Of a DNA stretch of 64,000 nucleotides, positions 28,066-38,636 are shown piece by piece; positions within the stretch are counted from its first letter, which is position 1; each line of letters starts with the position of its first letter. The notes under the pieces were generated by a model. It was not told the origin of the DNA, searched no databases, and saw nothing but the letters and a program-made list of their open reading frames with translations. Made by a program: the position numbers and the translations under genes. The stretch is from Stutzerimonas stutzeri (lineage in GTDB: Bacteria > Pseudomonadota > Gammaproteobacteria > Pseudomonadales > Pseudomonadaceae): positions 397,369 through 461,368 of the forward strand of contig NZ_PPXG01000005.1 in NCBI RefSeq assembly GCF_002909485.1. The letters run 5' to 3'.

Positions 28066-28294
28066 GGTCTGTACAGAAGAAATAATTGAACCAAAAGATT
28101 AGAAGGTGGCGCGAACTCGGCTCCTCGTTAGGAGGCTGACTGGAGTACTGCGTAGGACGCGAGGCATGTACGCCGAGCGAGGAACGAAGGGAAAGGGAAG
28201 AGAAGTCCTTCTTTTTATTATAGGCACTCGCAAGCCATTTATTTTCAGTATTATACTTGTCACGTGTTTTAAATTAAGGAATGAAGGATCTCAT
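28066..28294. promoter_or_regulatory. AT-rich 5' region of the dGTPase island
   Basis: Base composition changes near 28080 from GC-rich to AT-rich and stays so to 30475. TATTATACT near 28249-28257 is a possible -10; no good -35 is visible. An upstream extension of the dGTPase frame (from 28106) carries no homology and reads as non-coding. Confidence 0.4.
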
Positions 28295-29698
28295 ATGCTC
28301 AGTTGGAATCGGCTTTTAAATCAAGGGAGACGGAAAGATAAGCTAAAATCGGGTGGGGTGTCCGCTACCGCCAATGGTAGATTCGAAATCGAACGAGACT
28401 ATGATCGCATTCTTTTTTCGGCTCCAACGAGGCGTTTAGCTGATAAAACTCAAGTATTCCCTTTAGATAAAAATGATAGCGTAAGAACTAGGCTTACCCA
28501 CTCGCATGAAGTGGCCACTTTAGCAAGAAGTATAGGCTTACGTTTGGTATACGAGAAAGCGAGTCTTTTTGAAGGTGCTGGTACAAGTGAATTTATTCAG
28601 CGCAGTATTCCTGCTTTATTGGCGGCGATAGGGCTTGTTCATGATTTGGGTAATCCACCTTTCGGACATCAAGGGGAGTATTCAATTAGGAGCTGGTTTT
28701 CTAAAAATAAAGAAGGGGTTTTTGGAGGTGAAACCGAGGACTCCCATGACTTCTTGAATTTTGATGGAAATGCTCAGACGGTTCGCCTTGTAACAAAATT
28801 ACAAATATTGAATGATCAGTTTGGCCTTAATTTGACCTATGCGACGCTTGCGGCATTATTAAAGTATCCTGTATCGACAGAAAATGTATCTAAGGAGAAA
28901 TGGAAAAAGCAAGGGTTCTTTAAGTCTGAGAAAGAGATAGTTGGTGAGGTTTGGCAGGCTACTGGGCTCTCTGAAGGGATTAGGCATCCGCTAACTTATA
29001 TAATGGAAGCTTGTGATGATATTGCGTATTCAGTTTTGGATGCTGAGGATACGGTCAAAAAAGGATTGGCTTCATACTATGATCTGTTGAGATATTTGGA
29101 AAAGAACTGTACCTATGATGCAATAGCTGCTGGCGTTATCGCCTGTGCTAAAGAGCATAGTTCGGATTTTGAAAAGGGCTCACTAAGTCCGCAAGAGCTA
29201 AACGACTGCTCAATGCAAATGTTCCGCGTTCATGCTATTACGGCAATGGTTAAGGCTGTTGTAGAAAAGTTTTCTGAACTGTCTAAACGGTTTTTAGATG
29301 GGGAGCAGGTTTATAAGGGATTGATAGCGGTTTCTGATGCTGGGAACTTTTGCAAAGTATTAAAAAGCTTCGATCTGGCATACGGATTCAAGCATAAAAG
29401 TGTGCTTGAGTTGGAGTTGCGTGGTAATAATTACATTGAAGAAACTATGGATATGTTGTGGGTTGGTATTCATGGGCGACTTGATGAAAGTTATGAGTCA
29501 AATACGCCATTCGGTAAGTATGTTTACTCAAGGATATCTGAGAGCTATAGGCGTATTTTCTCAGACCCATCTAATAAATTGTCGACGAGCTATAAGGAGG
29601 CGCAGCTTTTGGCTGATGCAGTTTCCGGAATGACTGACAGTTATTTGATTGCGCTACACTCAGAGCTAAAGCCTCTTTATGATCGACATTGCTGCTAA
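28295..29698 (+). CDS. dGTPase-family deoxynucleoside triphosphohydrolase (HD domain)
   Basis: 467 aa, cytoplasmic. It follows the Dgt family in order: NGRFEIERDYDRILFSAPTR, LADKTQVFPLDKNDSVRTRL, THSHEVATLARSIG (His69), LAAIGLVHDLGNPPFGHQGE (His116-Asp117 and His125), FDGNAQTVRL (157-166) and EACDDIAYSVLDAED (Asp241-Asp242). All metal and catalytic positions are intact. The family cleaves dGTP or other dNTPs to nucleoside and triphosphate; some members defend against phage by draining dNTPs. AAGGA precedes the ATG. Codons are AT-rich, unlike the surrounding genes, indicating recent transfer. It overlaps the next gene by 20 bp. Confidence 0.88.
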   Translation: MLSWNRLLNQGRRKDKLKSGGVSATANGRFEIERDYDRILFSAPTRRLADKTQVFPLDKNDSVRTRLTHSHEVATLARSIGLRLVYEKASLFEGAGTSEFIQRSIPALLAAIGLVHDLGNPPFGHQGEYSIRSWFSKNKEGVFGGETEDSHDFLNFDGNAQTVRLVTKLQILNDQFGLNLTYATLAALLKYPVSTENVSKEKWKKQGFFKSEKEIVGEVWQATGLSEGIRHPLTYIMEACDDIAYSVLDAEDTVKKGLASYYDLLRYLEKNCTYDAIAAGVIACAKEHSSDFEKGSLSPQELNDCSMQMFRVHAITAMVKAVVEKFSELSKRFLDGEQVYKGLIAVSDAGNFCKVLKSFDLAYGFKHKSVLELELRGNNYIEETMDMLWVGIHGRLDESYESNTPFGKYVYSRISESYRRIFSDPSNKLSTSYKEAQLLADAVSGMTDSYLIALHSELKPLYDRHCC

Positions 29699-30458
29699 TC
29701 GTCAGGCCTTCAAAAAGCGAGTAATACGATTTTTTGAGTCGCCAAAAAGATCTGATGTCGCAAATTTCATTGGGCGTCTTTCCTCGCTTGGTGAGGTTTT
29801 GGTTTTTGGTGGGGTGTTGAGAGATATTGCGCTTTTTGGGGCAAAAAAATTTAACTCTGATATCGACTTGGTTGTAGATTGCTCTGTTACAGATCTTTCA
29901 GACTTCTTTGCTGCTGAAAATGCGGTCTTTAATAGAAATAAATTTGGTGGGTATAGGGTGGAGGTTGGCGGCTGGGCGGTGGATGTTTGGTCTATTCGTG
30001 AAACTTGGGCGTTCAAGCACGGCTACGTTCTGTATGAGGGGCGTGAGAGTTTGCTTCTGACCACTGTTATGAACTGGGATGCTGTGGCCTTCTCTTTCAA
30101 GGATAAGCAAATAATTTCATGTCCGGCTTATTTGGATTGTTTAAGGATGGGCGAGCTTGAAGTTGTTTTGACTGAGAACCCCAATCAAGTAGGGGTTTTG
30201 ATTCGAGTGATTCGGGCCATTTGTGATAAGCGCGCAAAAATATTAATGCCTAGGGTGCTGAAATATTTAAAGCGCGAGCTTCCAAGGTGGACGTCAGGTC
30301 AGGTAGTTGCGGCTCAGATTGAGTTGTTCGGTAAGATTTATTTGTCTGAGTTCGATTTTTACACTTTTAGAGAGGAGATTCTTTCTTTACGGGAGGATTT
30401 GTTTGGAAGCCCTGTTTCACTAAAGGGTAGGAACTTGTCGCTAGCCTTTGATCAGTGA
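29679..30458 (+). CDS. Pol-beta-type nucleotidyltransferase (tRNA-NT/poly(A) polymerase head-like)
   Basis: 259 aa. The motif VFGGVLRDIALFG (Gly44-Gly45, Arg48-Asp49) followed by NSDIDLVVDC (Asp61, Asp63) is the head-domain signature of CCA-adding enzyme/poly(A) polymerase-class nucleotidyltransferases; Asp102 in AVDVWSIRE fits the third carboxylate. The rest is not the neck/body/tail of a CCA enzyme, so it is not a housekeeping tRNA nucleotidyltransferase. The substrate (an RNA end, a nucleotide or a protein) is unknown. The 20-bp overlap with the dGTPase gene and shared AT-rich composition argue for one functional unit. The ATG is the first in frame and has a weak ribosome site, consistent with coupling. 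Confidence 0.75.
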   Translation: MIDIAANRQAFKKRVIRFFESPKRSDVANFIGRLSSLGEVLVFGGVLRDIALFGAKKFNSDIDLVVDCSVTDLSDFFAAENAVFNRNKFGGYRVEVGGWAVDVWSIRETWAFKHGYVLYEGRESLLLTTVMNWDAVAFSFKDKQIISCPAYLDCLRMGELEVVLTENPNQVGVLIRVIRAICDKRAKILMPRVLKYLKRELPRWTSGQVVAAQIELFGKIYLSEFDFYTFREEILSLREDLFGSPVSLKGRNLSLAFDQ

Positions 30459-30475
30459 TGGTTTAAGATTCAATG

Positions 30476-30503
30476 AAAAGGCCCTGAAAACAGGGCCTTT
30501 TTG
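30476..30503. terminator. Bidirectional intrinsic terminator
   Basis: AAAAGGCCCTG, AAAA, CAGGGCCTTTTT: a perfect stem with A-run and T-run on the two sides, so it can stop the plus-strand island and the minus-strand nrdB. It marks the right boundary of the AT-rich DNA. Confidence 0.9.
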
Positions 30504-30534
30504 CTCGCAATTAGTTACTGGTTTGGCTTGGCCA

Positions 30535-31797
30535 TCAATCCCAACTCAACGCCCCACCCGTCTGATACTCAATCACCCGCGTCTCAAAGAAATTCTTCTC
30601 CTTCTTCAGATCCATGATCTCGCTCATCCACGGGAACGGGTTGGTAGTGCCCGGATACTCTTCCTTCAGGCCAATCTGCGTCAGACGACGGTTGGCGATG
30701 AACTTGAGGTAGTCCTCCATCATCGCGGCGTTCATGCCGAGGACGCCACGGGGCATGGTGTCGCGGGCGTATTCGATTTCCAGCTGGGTGCCCTGGAGGA
30801 TCATCTGGGTCGCTTCGTCCTTCATCTCGGCGTCCCACAGGTGCGGGTTTTCGATCTTGATCTGGTTAATCATGTCGATGCCGAAGTTCAGGTGCATGGA
30901 CTCGTCACGCAGGATGTATTGGAACTGCTCAGCGGTGCCGGTCATCTTGTTGCGGCGGCCCATGGAGAGGATCTGGGTGAAGCCGCAGTAGAAGAAGATG
31001 CCTTCGAGTACGCAGTAGTAGGCGATGAGGTTGCGCAGGAACTGCTTGTCGGTCTCCGGGGTGCCGGTCTGGAAGGTCGGGTCGGAGATGGAACGGGTGT
31101 ACTTGAGACCCCAGCTGGCCTTTTTCGCGACGCTCGGGATCTCGTGGTACATGTTGAAGATCTCGCCTTCATCCATGCCCAGCGATTCGATGCAGTACTG
31201 GTAGGCGTGGGTGTGGATCGCCTCTTCGAAGGCCTGACGCAGGATGTACTGGCGGCACTCGGGGTTGGTGATCAGGCGGTAGGTGGCCAGCACGAGGTTG
31301 TTGGCGACCAGGCTGTCGGCGGTGGAGAAGAAGCCGAGGTTGCGCTTGACGATGCGGCGCTCGTCTTCGCTGAGGCCGTCCTTGCTCTTCCACAGGGCAA
31401 TGTCGGCGTTCATGTTCACTTCCTGCGGCATCCAGTGGTTGGCGCAACCATCCAGATACTTCTGCCAGGCCCAGTCGTACTTGAAGGGTACGAGCTGGTT
31501 GAGGTCGGCGCGGGCGTTGATCATGCGCTTCTCGTCGACGCGCACACGGGCCGATTCGCCTTCCAGGTCGTGGAGGCCTTCCTGTACGTCTAGCTCGTCC
31601 AGTGCACGCTTGGCACGGGCGATGGCGTCGGAGTCACTGGCGGCAACGGCGCGGGCTTCTTCGACGGAGCCGGCGGCGTCCTGGTCGAGCTTGACCGGTG
31701 TTTCGTTGCTGGCCGCAGTGGCTTTTGGGGCGGCCGGCGTGGCGATGCCTGGTGCGGTGGTGGTTTCTTCTTCGTTGAATTCGTCCCAGCTCAGCAT
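30535..31797 (-). CDS. nrdB: Class I ribonucleoside-diphosphate reductase, beta subunit
   Basis: 420 aa R2 subunit; houses the di-iron cofactor and stable tyrosyl radical that powers NrdA. The ligand helix [12 protein letters not shown] gives Glu, His and, four residues after the His, the radical Tyr in the position of E. coli Tyr122. [10 protein letters not shown] provides the other Glu and His. The C-terminus ([10 protein letters not shown]) is the tail that docks on NrdA. The first 60 residues are low-complexity Ala/Thr-rich, as in other pseudomonads. It lies 490 bp downstream of nrdA on the same strand. Confidence 0.97.
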   Translation of the reverse strand: MLSWDEFNEEETTTAPGIATPAAPKATAASNETPVKLDQDAAGSVEEARAVAASDSDAIARAKRALDELDVQEGLHDLEGESARVRVDEKRMINARADLNQLVPFKYDWAWQKYLDGCANHWMPQEVNMNADIALWKSKDGLSEDERRIVKRNLGFFSTADSLVANNLVLATYRLITNPECRQYILRQAFEEAIHTHAYQYCIESLGMDEGEIFNMYHEIPSVAKKASWGLKYTRSISDPTFQTGTPETDKQFLRNLIAYYCVLEGIFFYCGFTQILSMGRRNKMTGTAEQFQYILRDESMHLNFGIDMINQIKIENPHLWDAEMKDEATQMILQGTQLEIEYARDTMPRGVLGMNAAMMEDYLKFIANRRLTQIGLKEEYPGTTNPFPWMSEIMDLKKEKNFFETRVIEYQTGGALSWD

Positions 31798-32290
31798 GTG
31801 CGATAGCTCCTGATCGGGGACCGGGTTTGGCCGGTCGGTATGTATGGTTGCTTTTGGTTTGCACGCAAAAGCGGATGTTTTGGTTAGGGGAGGGTGGTGG
31901 TGCCCTGCGCCCTTTGTGTTCTGTATCAGGTCGGGGTTTGGGCCCGGCCTTGGTGTTGTCTGGTGGGCTGCCCCTCACCCTAGCCCTCTCCCCAAAGGGG
32001 CGAGGGGACAGGATTTGAGGTGGCTTCGGACTTGGTTAACGATCCAGCCCCCTGCGTTGGCGAGTAGTGGATCGCGAGCAAGGCTAGGCGTCCCCGACTA
32101 GGCGTCCCCCTCGCTCCTACAAAAAGAGCATCGCTTTTCAGCAGCAGCACGGTGCAAGCGGTTTCCGGAGCGAGGCAGCGCTAGGCGTCTGCCAAGTCGG
32201 AGCCCCTGAGCGTACAGCTGTACGTGATGGGGGCCGGCTTGGCGGACAACAACGCGCGGCCCGCTCAGATTCGTGCGTCGGCCAGGCTCC
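31798..32290 (-). other. nrdA-nrdB intergenic region
   Basis: About 490 bp without a supported gene. It includes a hairpin-forming GC element (CCCTCTCCCC, AAA, GGGGCGAGGG at 31984-32006) of a kind I recall as a dispersed intergenic element, and a large inverted repeat at 32187-32247. A separate nrdB promoter is possible but not clear. Confidence 0.5.
32187..32247. repeat. Large imperfect inverted repeat downstream of nrdA
   Basis: Arms GTCTGCCAAGTCGG and CCGGCTTGGCGGAC extend into a centre CGTACAGCTGTACG that is itself palindromic, giving a cruciform-capable stem of more than 20 bp with one bulge. It is 43 bp past the nrdA stop on the minus strand and may stop or process the nrdA transcript, or be a REP-like mobile sequence. 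Confidence 0.75.
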
Positions 32291-35185
<2,895 letters not shown>

Positions 35186-35361
35186 GGGGGCTCCGGATTC
35201 TATTTTGATCGCGTTCTGATTCTGTCTGCGCGGGCGTGGTCGCGCCCGGGCGTCTGTTGTTGCATGAGTGTTGCATGAGCCGTGCCCCGCATCGCAGGAC
35301 ATGACGGTGTCGCAAGGAATAGCCCTGACTCAGCCGCTAACGAGCTAAGTCGATGCCGGAA

Positions 35362-35403
35362 GGATAGTCAGGCTGGAAAAACTGTCAACACAATATGTTG
35401 TGT
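35362..35403 (-). promoter_or_regulatory. nrdA promoter overlapped by an NrdR-type box
   Basis: On the minus strand, ACACAACATATTGTGT (35388-35403) fits the NrdR box consensus acaCwAtATaTwGtgt. It runs directly into TTGACA (-35, ending about 35386), 16 bp before TATCCT (-10). The box overlaps the upstream edge of the -35, a position suited to repression by NrdR-dATP. Only one good box is seen close to the promoter; typical regulons have two. Confidence 0.75.
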
Positions 35404-35662
35404 TTTGTCTGGGCTCCTGGCACAGCGGTAGATGCGGGCTTGGAGTCAGGATGACGACTGTCGAAGGCGTGCATTTATGCTTGACCTGTGGCTGCCGACG
35501 GTGTTGCAGAGCGGTGAGAGGCGCGCCGTGCGCTGGCCCCTTCGATATGTGTCGATTGTGTTGCTTAGCGTGCGTAGGCCCAACATCTAGGGGCTACGGC
35601 GCGCAGGGGCGACAAGATAATGCTGGCTCAGGGCCAATGCAAGGCGCGTGGCTGGGATAACC

Positions 35663-35671
35663 TGTGGATAA
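35663..35671 (-). promoter_or_regulatory. Perfect DnaA box upstream of nrdA
   Basis: The minus strand reads TTATCCACA, an exact consensus DnaA box, about 280 bp upstream of the nrdA promoter. DnaA boxes control nrdAB in E. coli; the same role is possible here but the distance is larger. The rest of the 35404-35788 stretch has no supported gene; a Cys-rich plus-strand frame in it looks accidental. Confidence 0.45.
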
Positions 35672-35788
35672 GGTGTGTGCGGTTTGTGGGTGAAAGTGCG
35701 GCGCCCGGCCGCAGCCCGCATGGTTCCGGCGCTTGCCTGAATGCCGACGAAATACGCGCCGTCGGGCATATTTTCTCAAAGGACGATG

Positions 35789-35804
35789 ACACTACATGTA
35801 GTGT
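35789..35804. promoter_or_regulatory. Perfect 16-bp palindrome upstream of the response regulator
   Basis: ACACTACATGTAGTGT is a perfect palindrome 97 bp before the RstA-like gene. It agrees with the NrdR consensus except for a symmetrical t-to-C/a-to-G pair, so it may be a second NrdR-like site or an autoregulatory operator. Confidence 0.6.
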
Positions 35805-35900
35805 TTGCCGTTGCCCGCTTTTTGTGCATCGTACCTGGCGGGCGTTGGGTACAATGCGCGCTGTTCGGTTTGTGGCCTGACGGGCTGACAGGGGGCGGGG

Positions 35901-36620
35901 ATGGAGCAAGAGACGTGGCGGATTCTCATCGTCGAGGACGATCGGCGGCTGGCTGAGCTGACGCAGGAATACCTGCAGAGCAACGGTGGCTTCGAGGTGT
36001 CGATCGAGTCGGACGGTGCTTGCGCTGCTGCACGCATCATCGAGGAGCGGCCGGACCTGGTGGTGCTCGATCTGATGCTGCCCGGCGAGGATGGCCTGTC
36101 GATCTGCCGGCAGGTGCGTGATCGCTACGATGGCCCGATTCTCATGCTCACCGCGCGGGCCGACGACCTGGATCAGGTGATGGGGCTGGAAACTGGCGCC
36201 GACGACTATGTCTGCAAACCGGTACGTCCGCGTCTGTTGCTGGCGCGCATCCGCGCCTTGCTGCGTCGCCGGGAGGTGCCTGAGACGCCTGCCAACAGCA
36301 AGCGCCTTCAGTTCGGGCCGCTGGTGATCGACAGTGCGTTGCGCGAAGCCTGGCTGCGCGAACAGCAGATCGAACTGACCGGCGCCGAATTCGATCTGCT
36401 CTGGCTGCTGACCTCCAACCCGGGCCGCATCCTTTCCCGTGAAGAAATCTTCGCCCAGCTGCGCGGCATCGAGTACGACGGCCAGGACCGCTCCATCGAT
36501 GTGCGTATCTCGCGTATCCGCCCGAAGATTGGTGACGATCCCGATCACCCGCGGCTGATCAAGACGGTGCGCGGCAAGGGCTATCTGTTCGTTTCCGAAG
36601 CTGCCGTGGCGATGGTTTAG
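35901..36620 (+). CDS. OmpR-family response regulator, RstA-like
   Basis: 239 aa. Receiver domain: ILIVEDDRRLAELTQEYL, phospho-acceptor Asp57 in LVVLDLMLPGEDG, Thr in LMLTARAD and Lys in YVCKPVRP. The winged-helix DNA-binding domain reads LTGAEFDLLWLLTSNPGRIL, DRSIDVRISRIRPKIGDD and IKTVRGKGYLFV, closest to E. coli RstA and similar to P. aeruginosa BfmR-like proteins. It is followed 11 bp later by its sensor kinase. The palindrome upstream could be an autoregulatory site. Confidence 0.92.
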   Translation: MEQETWRILIVEDDRRLAELTQEYLQSNGGFEVSIESDGACAAARIIEERPDLVVLDLMLPGEDGLSICRQVRDRYDGPILMLTARADDLDQVMGLETGADDYVCKPVRPRLLLARIRALLRRREVPETPANSKRLQFGPLVIDSALREAWLREQQIELTGAEFDLLWLLTSNPGRILSREEIFAQLRGIEYDGQDRSIDVRISRIRPKIGDDPDHPRLIKTVRGKGYLFVSEAAVAMV

Positions 36621-36631
36621 CGCCGCCGCTC

Positions 36632-38233
36632 ATGAATTCGATCTTCCTGCGCATCTATGGCGGCATGCTTGGGGTGCTGGTGCTGGTGGCGCTGCTCGGC
36701 GCTGGCGGCCTGCACCTGCTGAACCAGGTTCGCGCGGACGATCACCGCGAGCGCCTGGCCAGCGGCACCTTCCGTCTGATGGCGCACAACATGAGCAGCA
36801 TGACGCCGATCGAACGGCGCCAGGCGGCGAACCTCTGGGGCCGGCTGCTGGGCATTCCACTACGGGTGCGCACGTTGGACGACGTTCGCCTGGACAACCG
36901 GCTGGAAGCGCGTCTGCTGCGTGGGCAGGTGCTGGTCGAGCAGATCCGCCCGCAGAGCACCACCGTATTCAGCCTGGTTAGCGCTCAGGATCGGCTGGTG
37001 CTTACCGGGGAAGTCGAGCAGCTCAGCGAGCAGCTGGCGCGCGCCACCATCTATCTGCTGATCGACGAACTGATCCGTTATCCCGAAGCCGAGCAGCCGC
37101 AGCGGCTCGCAGAGCTGAAGCAGGCGCGCGGTTTTGGCTTCGATCTGGAGTTGCTGACCCGCGACAGCGCCAACCTCGATGACGACCAGCGCCGGCGCCT
37201 GGACGAGGGCGACACGGTGATGGCGCTCGCCCATCGCGGCGATGCCATCCGCGTGTTCGCCGCCATCGCGGGCACCGGCTGGATCATGCAGCTCGGCCCG
37301 CTGTACCAGATGAATCCCTATCCGCCGCAGCTGCTGGTGTTGATCGGCATGCTCGGCCTGTCGCTGATTGGCTTGACGGTGTATCTGCTGGTGCGCCAGC
37401 TGGAGCAGCGTCTGGGCGTGCTGGAAGGCGCTGCGACCCGCATCGCCGCTGGCAATCTGGAAACCCGCGTGCCGGACGTCGGCACCGATTCGGTTGGGCG
37501 CCTGGCCGCCGCGTTCAATGGCATGGCCAGGCATCTGCAACGCTTGCTGGCGGTGCAGCGCGAGATGGTCAGCGCGGTGGCCCATGAGCTGCGCACACCC
37601 GTTGCACGTCTGCGTTTCGGCCTGGAAATGACTGCCGAGGCGCAGACCGATGAGGCGCGTCGCAAATATCTGGAGGGCATGGACGGCGACATCGATGACC
37701 TCGATGCGCTGGTCGACGAGATGCTGGTGTATTCGCGGTTGGAACGTGGCTCGCCGACCTTGAATTTCCAGCAGGTTGACTTGGGAGCGCTGGTCGATCA
37801 GGTGATCGGCGAGTTGGCCCCGTTACGCGCCGATGTCAGTGTTGCCCGCGGAGATTGCGTCGCGGCAGCCGATGGCAGCTGCTGGGCTGAGGCGGAGCCG
37901 CAGTACCTGCGCCGCGCCCTGAGCAACCTGATCACCAATGCCATGCGCCATGCCGAGAGTCGGGTGCAGGTCAGCTTCGCCATCGAAGGGCAATCGGTGC
38001 GGCTGGAGGTGGACGACGACGGCCCTGGCGTGCCGGAAGCGGATTGGGAAAAGGTCTTCACCCCGTTCCTGCGCCTGGACGACAGCCGCACCCGCGCCTC
38101 GGGTGGGCACGGGCTGGGCTTGTCCATCGTGCGGCGAATCATCTACTGGCACGGCGGCCGCTCGCAGCTGGGCCACAGCGACCTGGGCGGCGCACGCTTC
38201 AGCCTGGTGTGGCCGCGGCAACACTCGAACTGA
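36632..38233 (+). CDS. Sensor histidine kinase, RstB-like
   Basis: 533 aa. Helix 1 (LGVLVLVALLGAGGLHLL) and helix 2 (LLVLIGMLGLSLIGLTVYLL, about residue 230-250) flank a periplasmic sensor of about 200 residues. HAMP follows (RIAAGNLETRVPDVGTD), then the HisKA box VAHELRTPVARLRFGLEM with His318. The ATPase domain has N box ALSNLITNAMRHA, G1 DDDGPGVPEAD and G2 GGHGLGLSIVRRI. All catalytic boxes are intact. It phosphorylates the upstream-encoded RstA-like regulator; the stimulus is not evident. Confidence 0.92.
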   Translation: MNSIFLRIYGGMLGVLVLVALLGAGGLHLLNQVRADDHRERLASGTFRLMAHNMSSMTPIERRQAANLWGRLLGIPLRVRTLDDVRLDNRLEARLLRGQVLVEQIRPQSTTVFSLVSAQDRLVLTGEVEQLSEQLARATIYLLIDELIRYPEAEQPQRLAELKQARGFGFDLELLTRDSANLDDDQRRRLDEGDTVMALAHRGDAIRVFAAIAGTGWIMQLGPLYQMNPYPPQLLVLIGMLGLSLIGLTVYLLVRQLEQRLGVLEGAATRIAAGNLETRVPDVGTDSVGRLAAAFNGMARHLQRLLAVQREMVSAVAHELRTPVARLRFGLEMTAEAQTDEARRKYLEGMDGDIDDLDALVDEMLVYSRLERGSPTLNFQQVDLGALVDQVIGELAPLRADVSVARGDCVAAADGSCWAEAEPQYLRRALSNLITNAMRHAESRVQVSFAIEGQSVRLEVDDDGPGVPEADWEKVFTPFLRLDDSRTRASGGHGLGLSIVRRIIYWHGGRSQLGHSDLGGARFSLVWPRQHSN

Positions 38234-38243
38234 GCGCCGTACC

Positions 38244-38612
38244 GTAGGGTGGGCTTCAGCCCACGGGCACACATTGGTGAGAGCTTGCTGGTGGGCTAAA
38301 GCCCACCCTACGGGGATGTGCACGCTTCAAGTTGCGCGGAAGTGGTAAGCGCACCGTGGCGTGAACGCTGGACGTGGTGGATGCACGAACCAAGCGTAGG
38401 ATGGGCTTCAGCCCGCCGGTACACATTGGTTAGGACCCGCTGGTGGGCTAAAGCCCACCCTACGGGGATGTGCACGCTTCCAGTTGTGCGGGTGTGGCAA
38501 GCACCCTGGCGTGAATGCTGATGTGGTGGGTGTAGGAACCAAGCGTAGGGTGGGCTTCAGCCCACCGATACACATTGGTGAGAGCTTGCTGGTGGGCTAA
38601 AGCCCACCCTAC
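38244..38612. repeat. Three tandem copies of a hairpin-forming repeat
   Basis: Three 68-bp elements at 38244-38311, 38396-38463 and 38545-38612, with about 150-bp periodicity. Each starts with GTAGGGTGGGCTTCAGCCCA and ends with the inverted partner TGGGCTAAAGCCCACCCTAC, around ACACATTGGT(G/T)AG. The spacers (GGGGATGTGCACGCTTC and later GAACCAAGC) are also repeated, so the whole 150-bp unit was duplicated. This is a BIME/REP-like arrangement, of the type mobilised by RAYT (Y1-type) transposases. It sits between the convergent kinase and fadE. Confidence 0.93.
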
Positions 38613-38636
38613 GCGAGCGTCCAGAGACGGCGTTGG

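Noticed and set aside
28295..30458. Prophage or transposon
   Set aside because: No integrase, transposase, phage structural gene, terminal inverted repeat or target duplication was found; only composition and gene content mark it as acquired.
30448..31593. 381-aa plus-strand open frame after the nucleotidyltransferase
   Set aside because: Covers nrdB in antisense and the terminator; composition is that of a shadow frame.
35400..35660. Cys-rich 86-aa open frame between nrdA and the response regulator
   Set aside because: Lies over the NrdR box edge and has no ribosome site; cysteine richness comes from TGT/TGC-rich sequence and is probably chance.
38244..38612. CRISPR array
   Set aside because: Repeats are 68-bp hairpin pairs at about 150-bp period and the spacers are themselves repeated, so it is a tandem intergenic element and not a CRISPR array.
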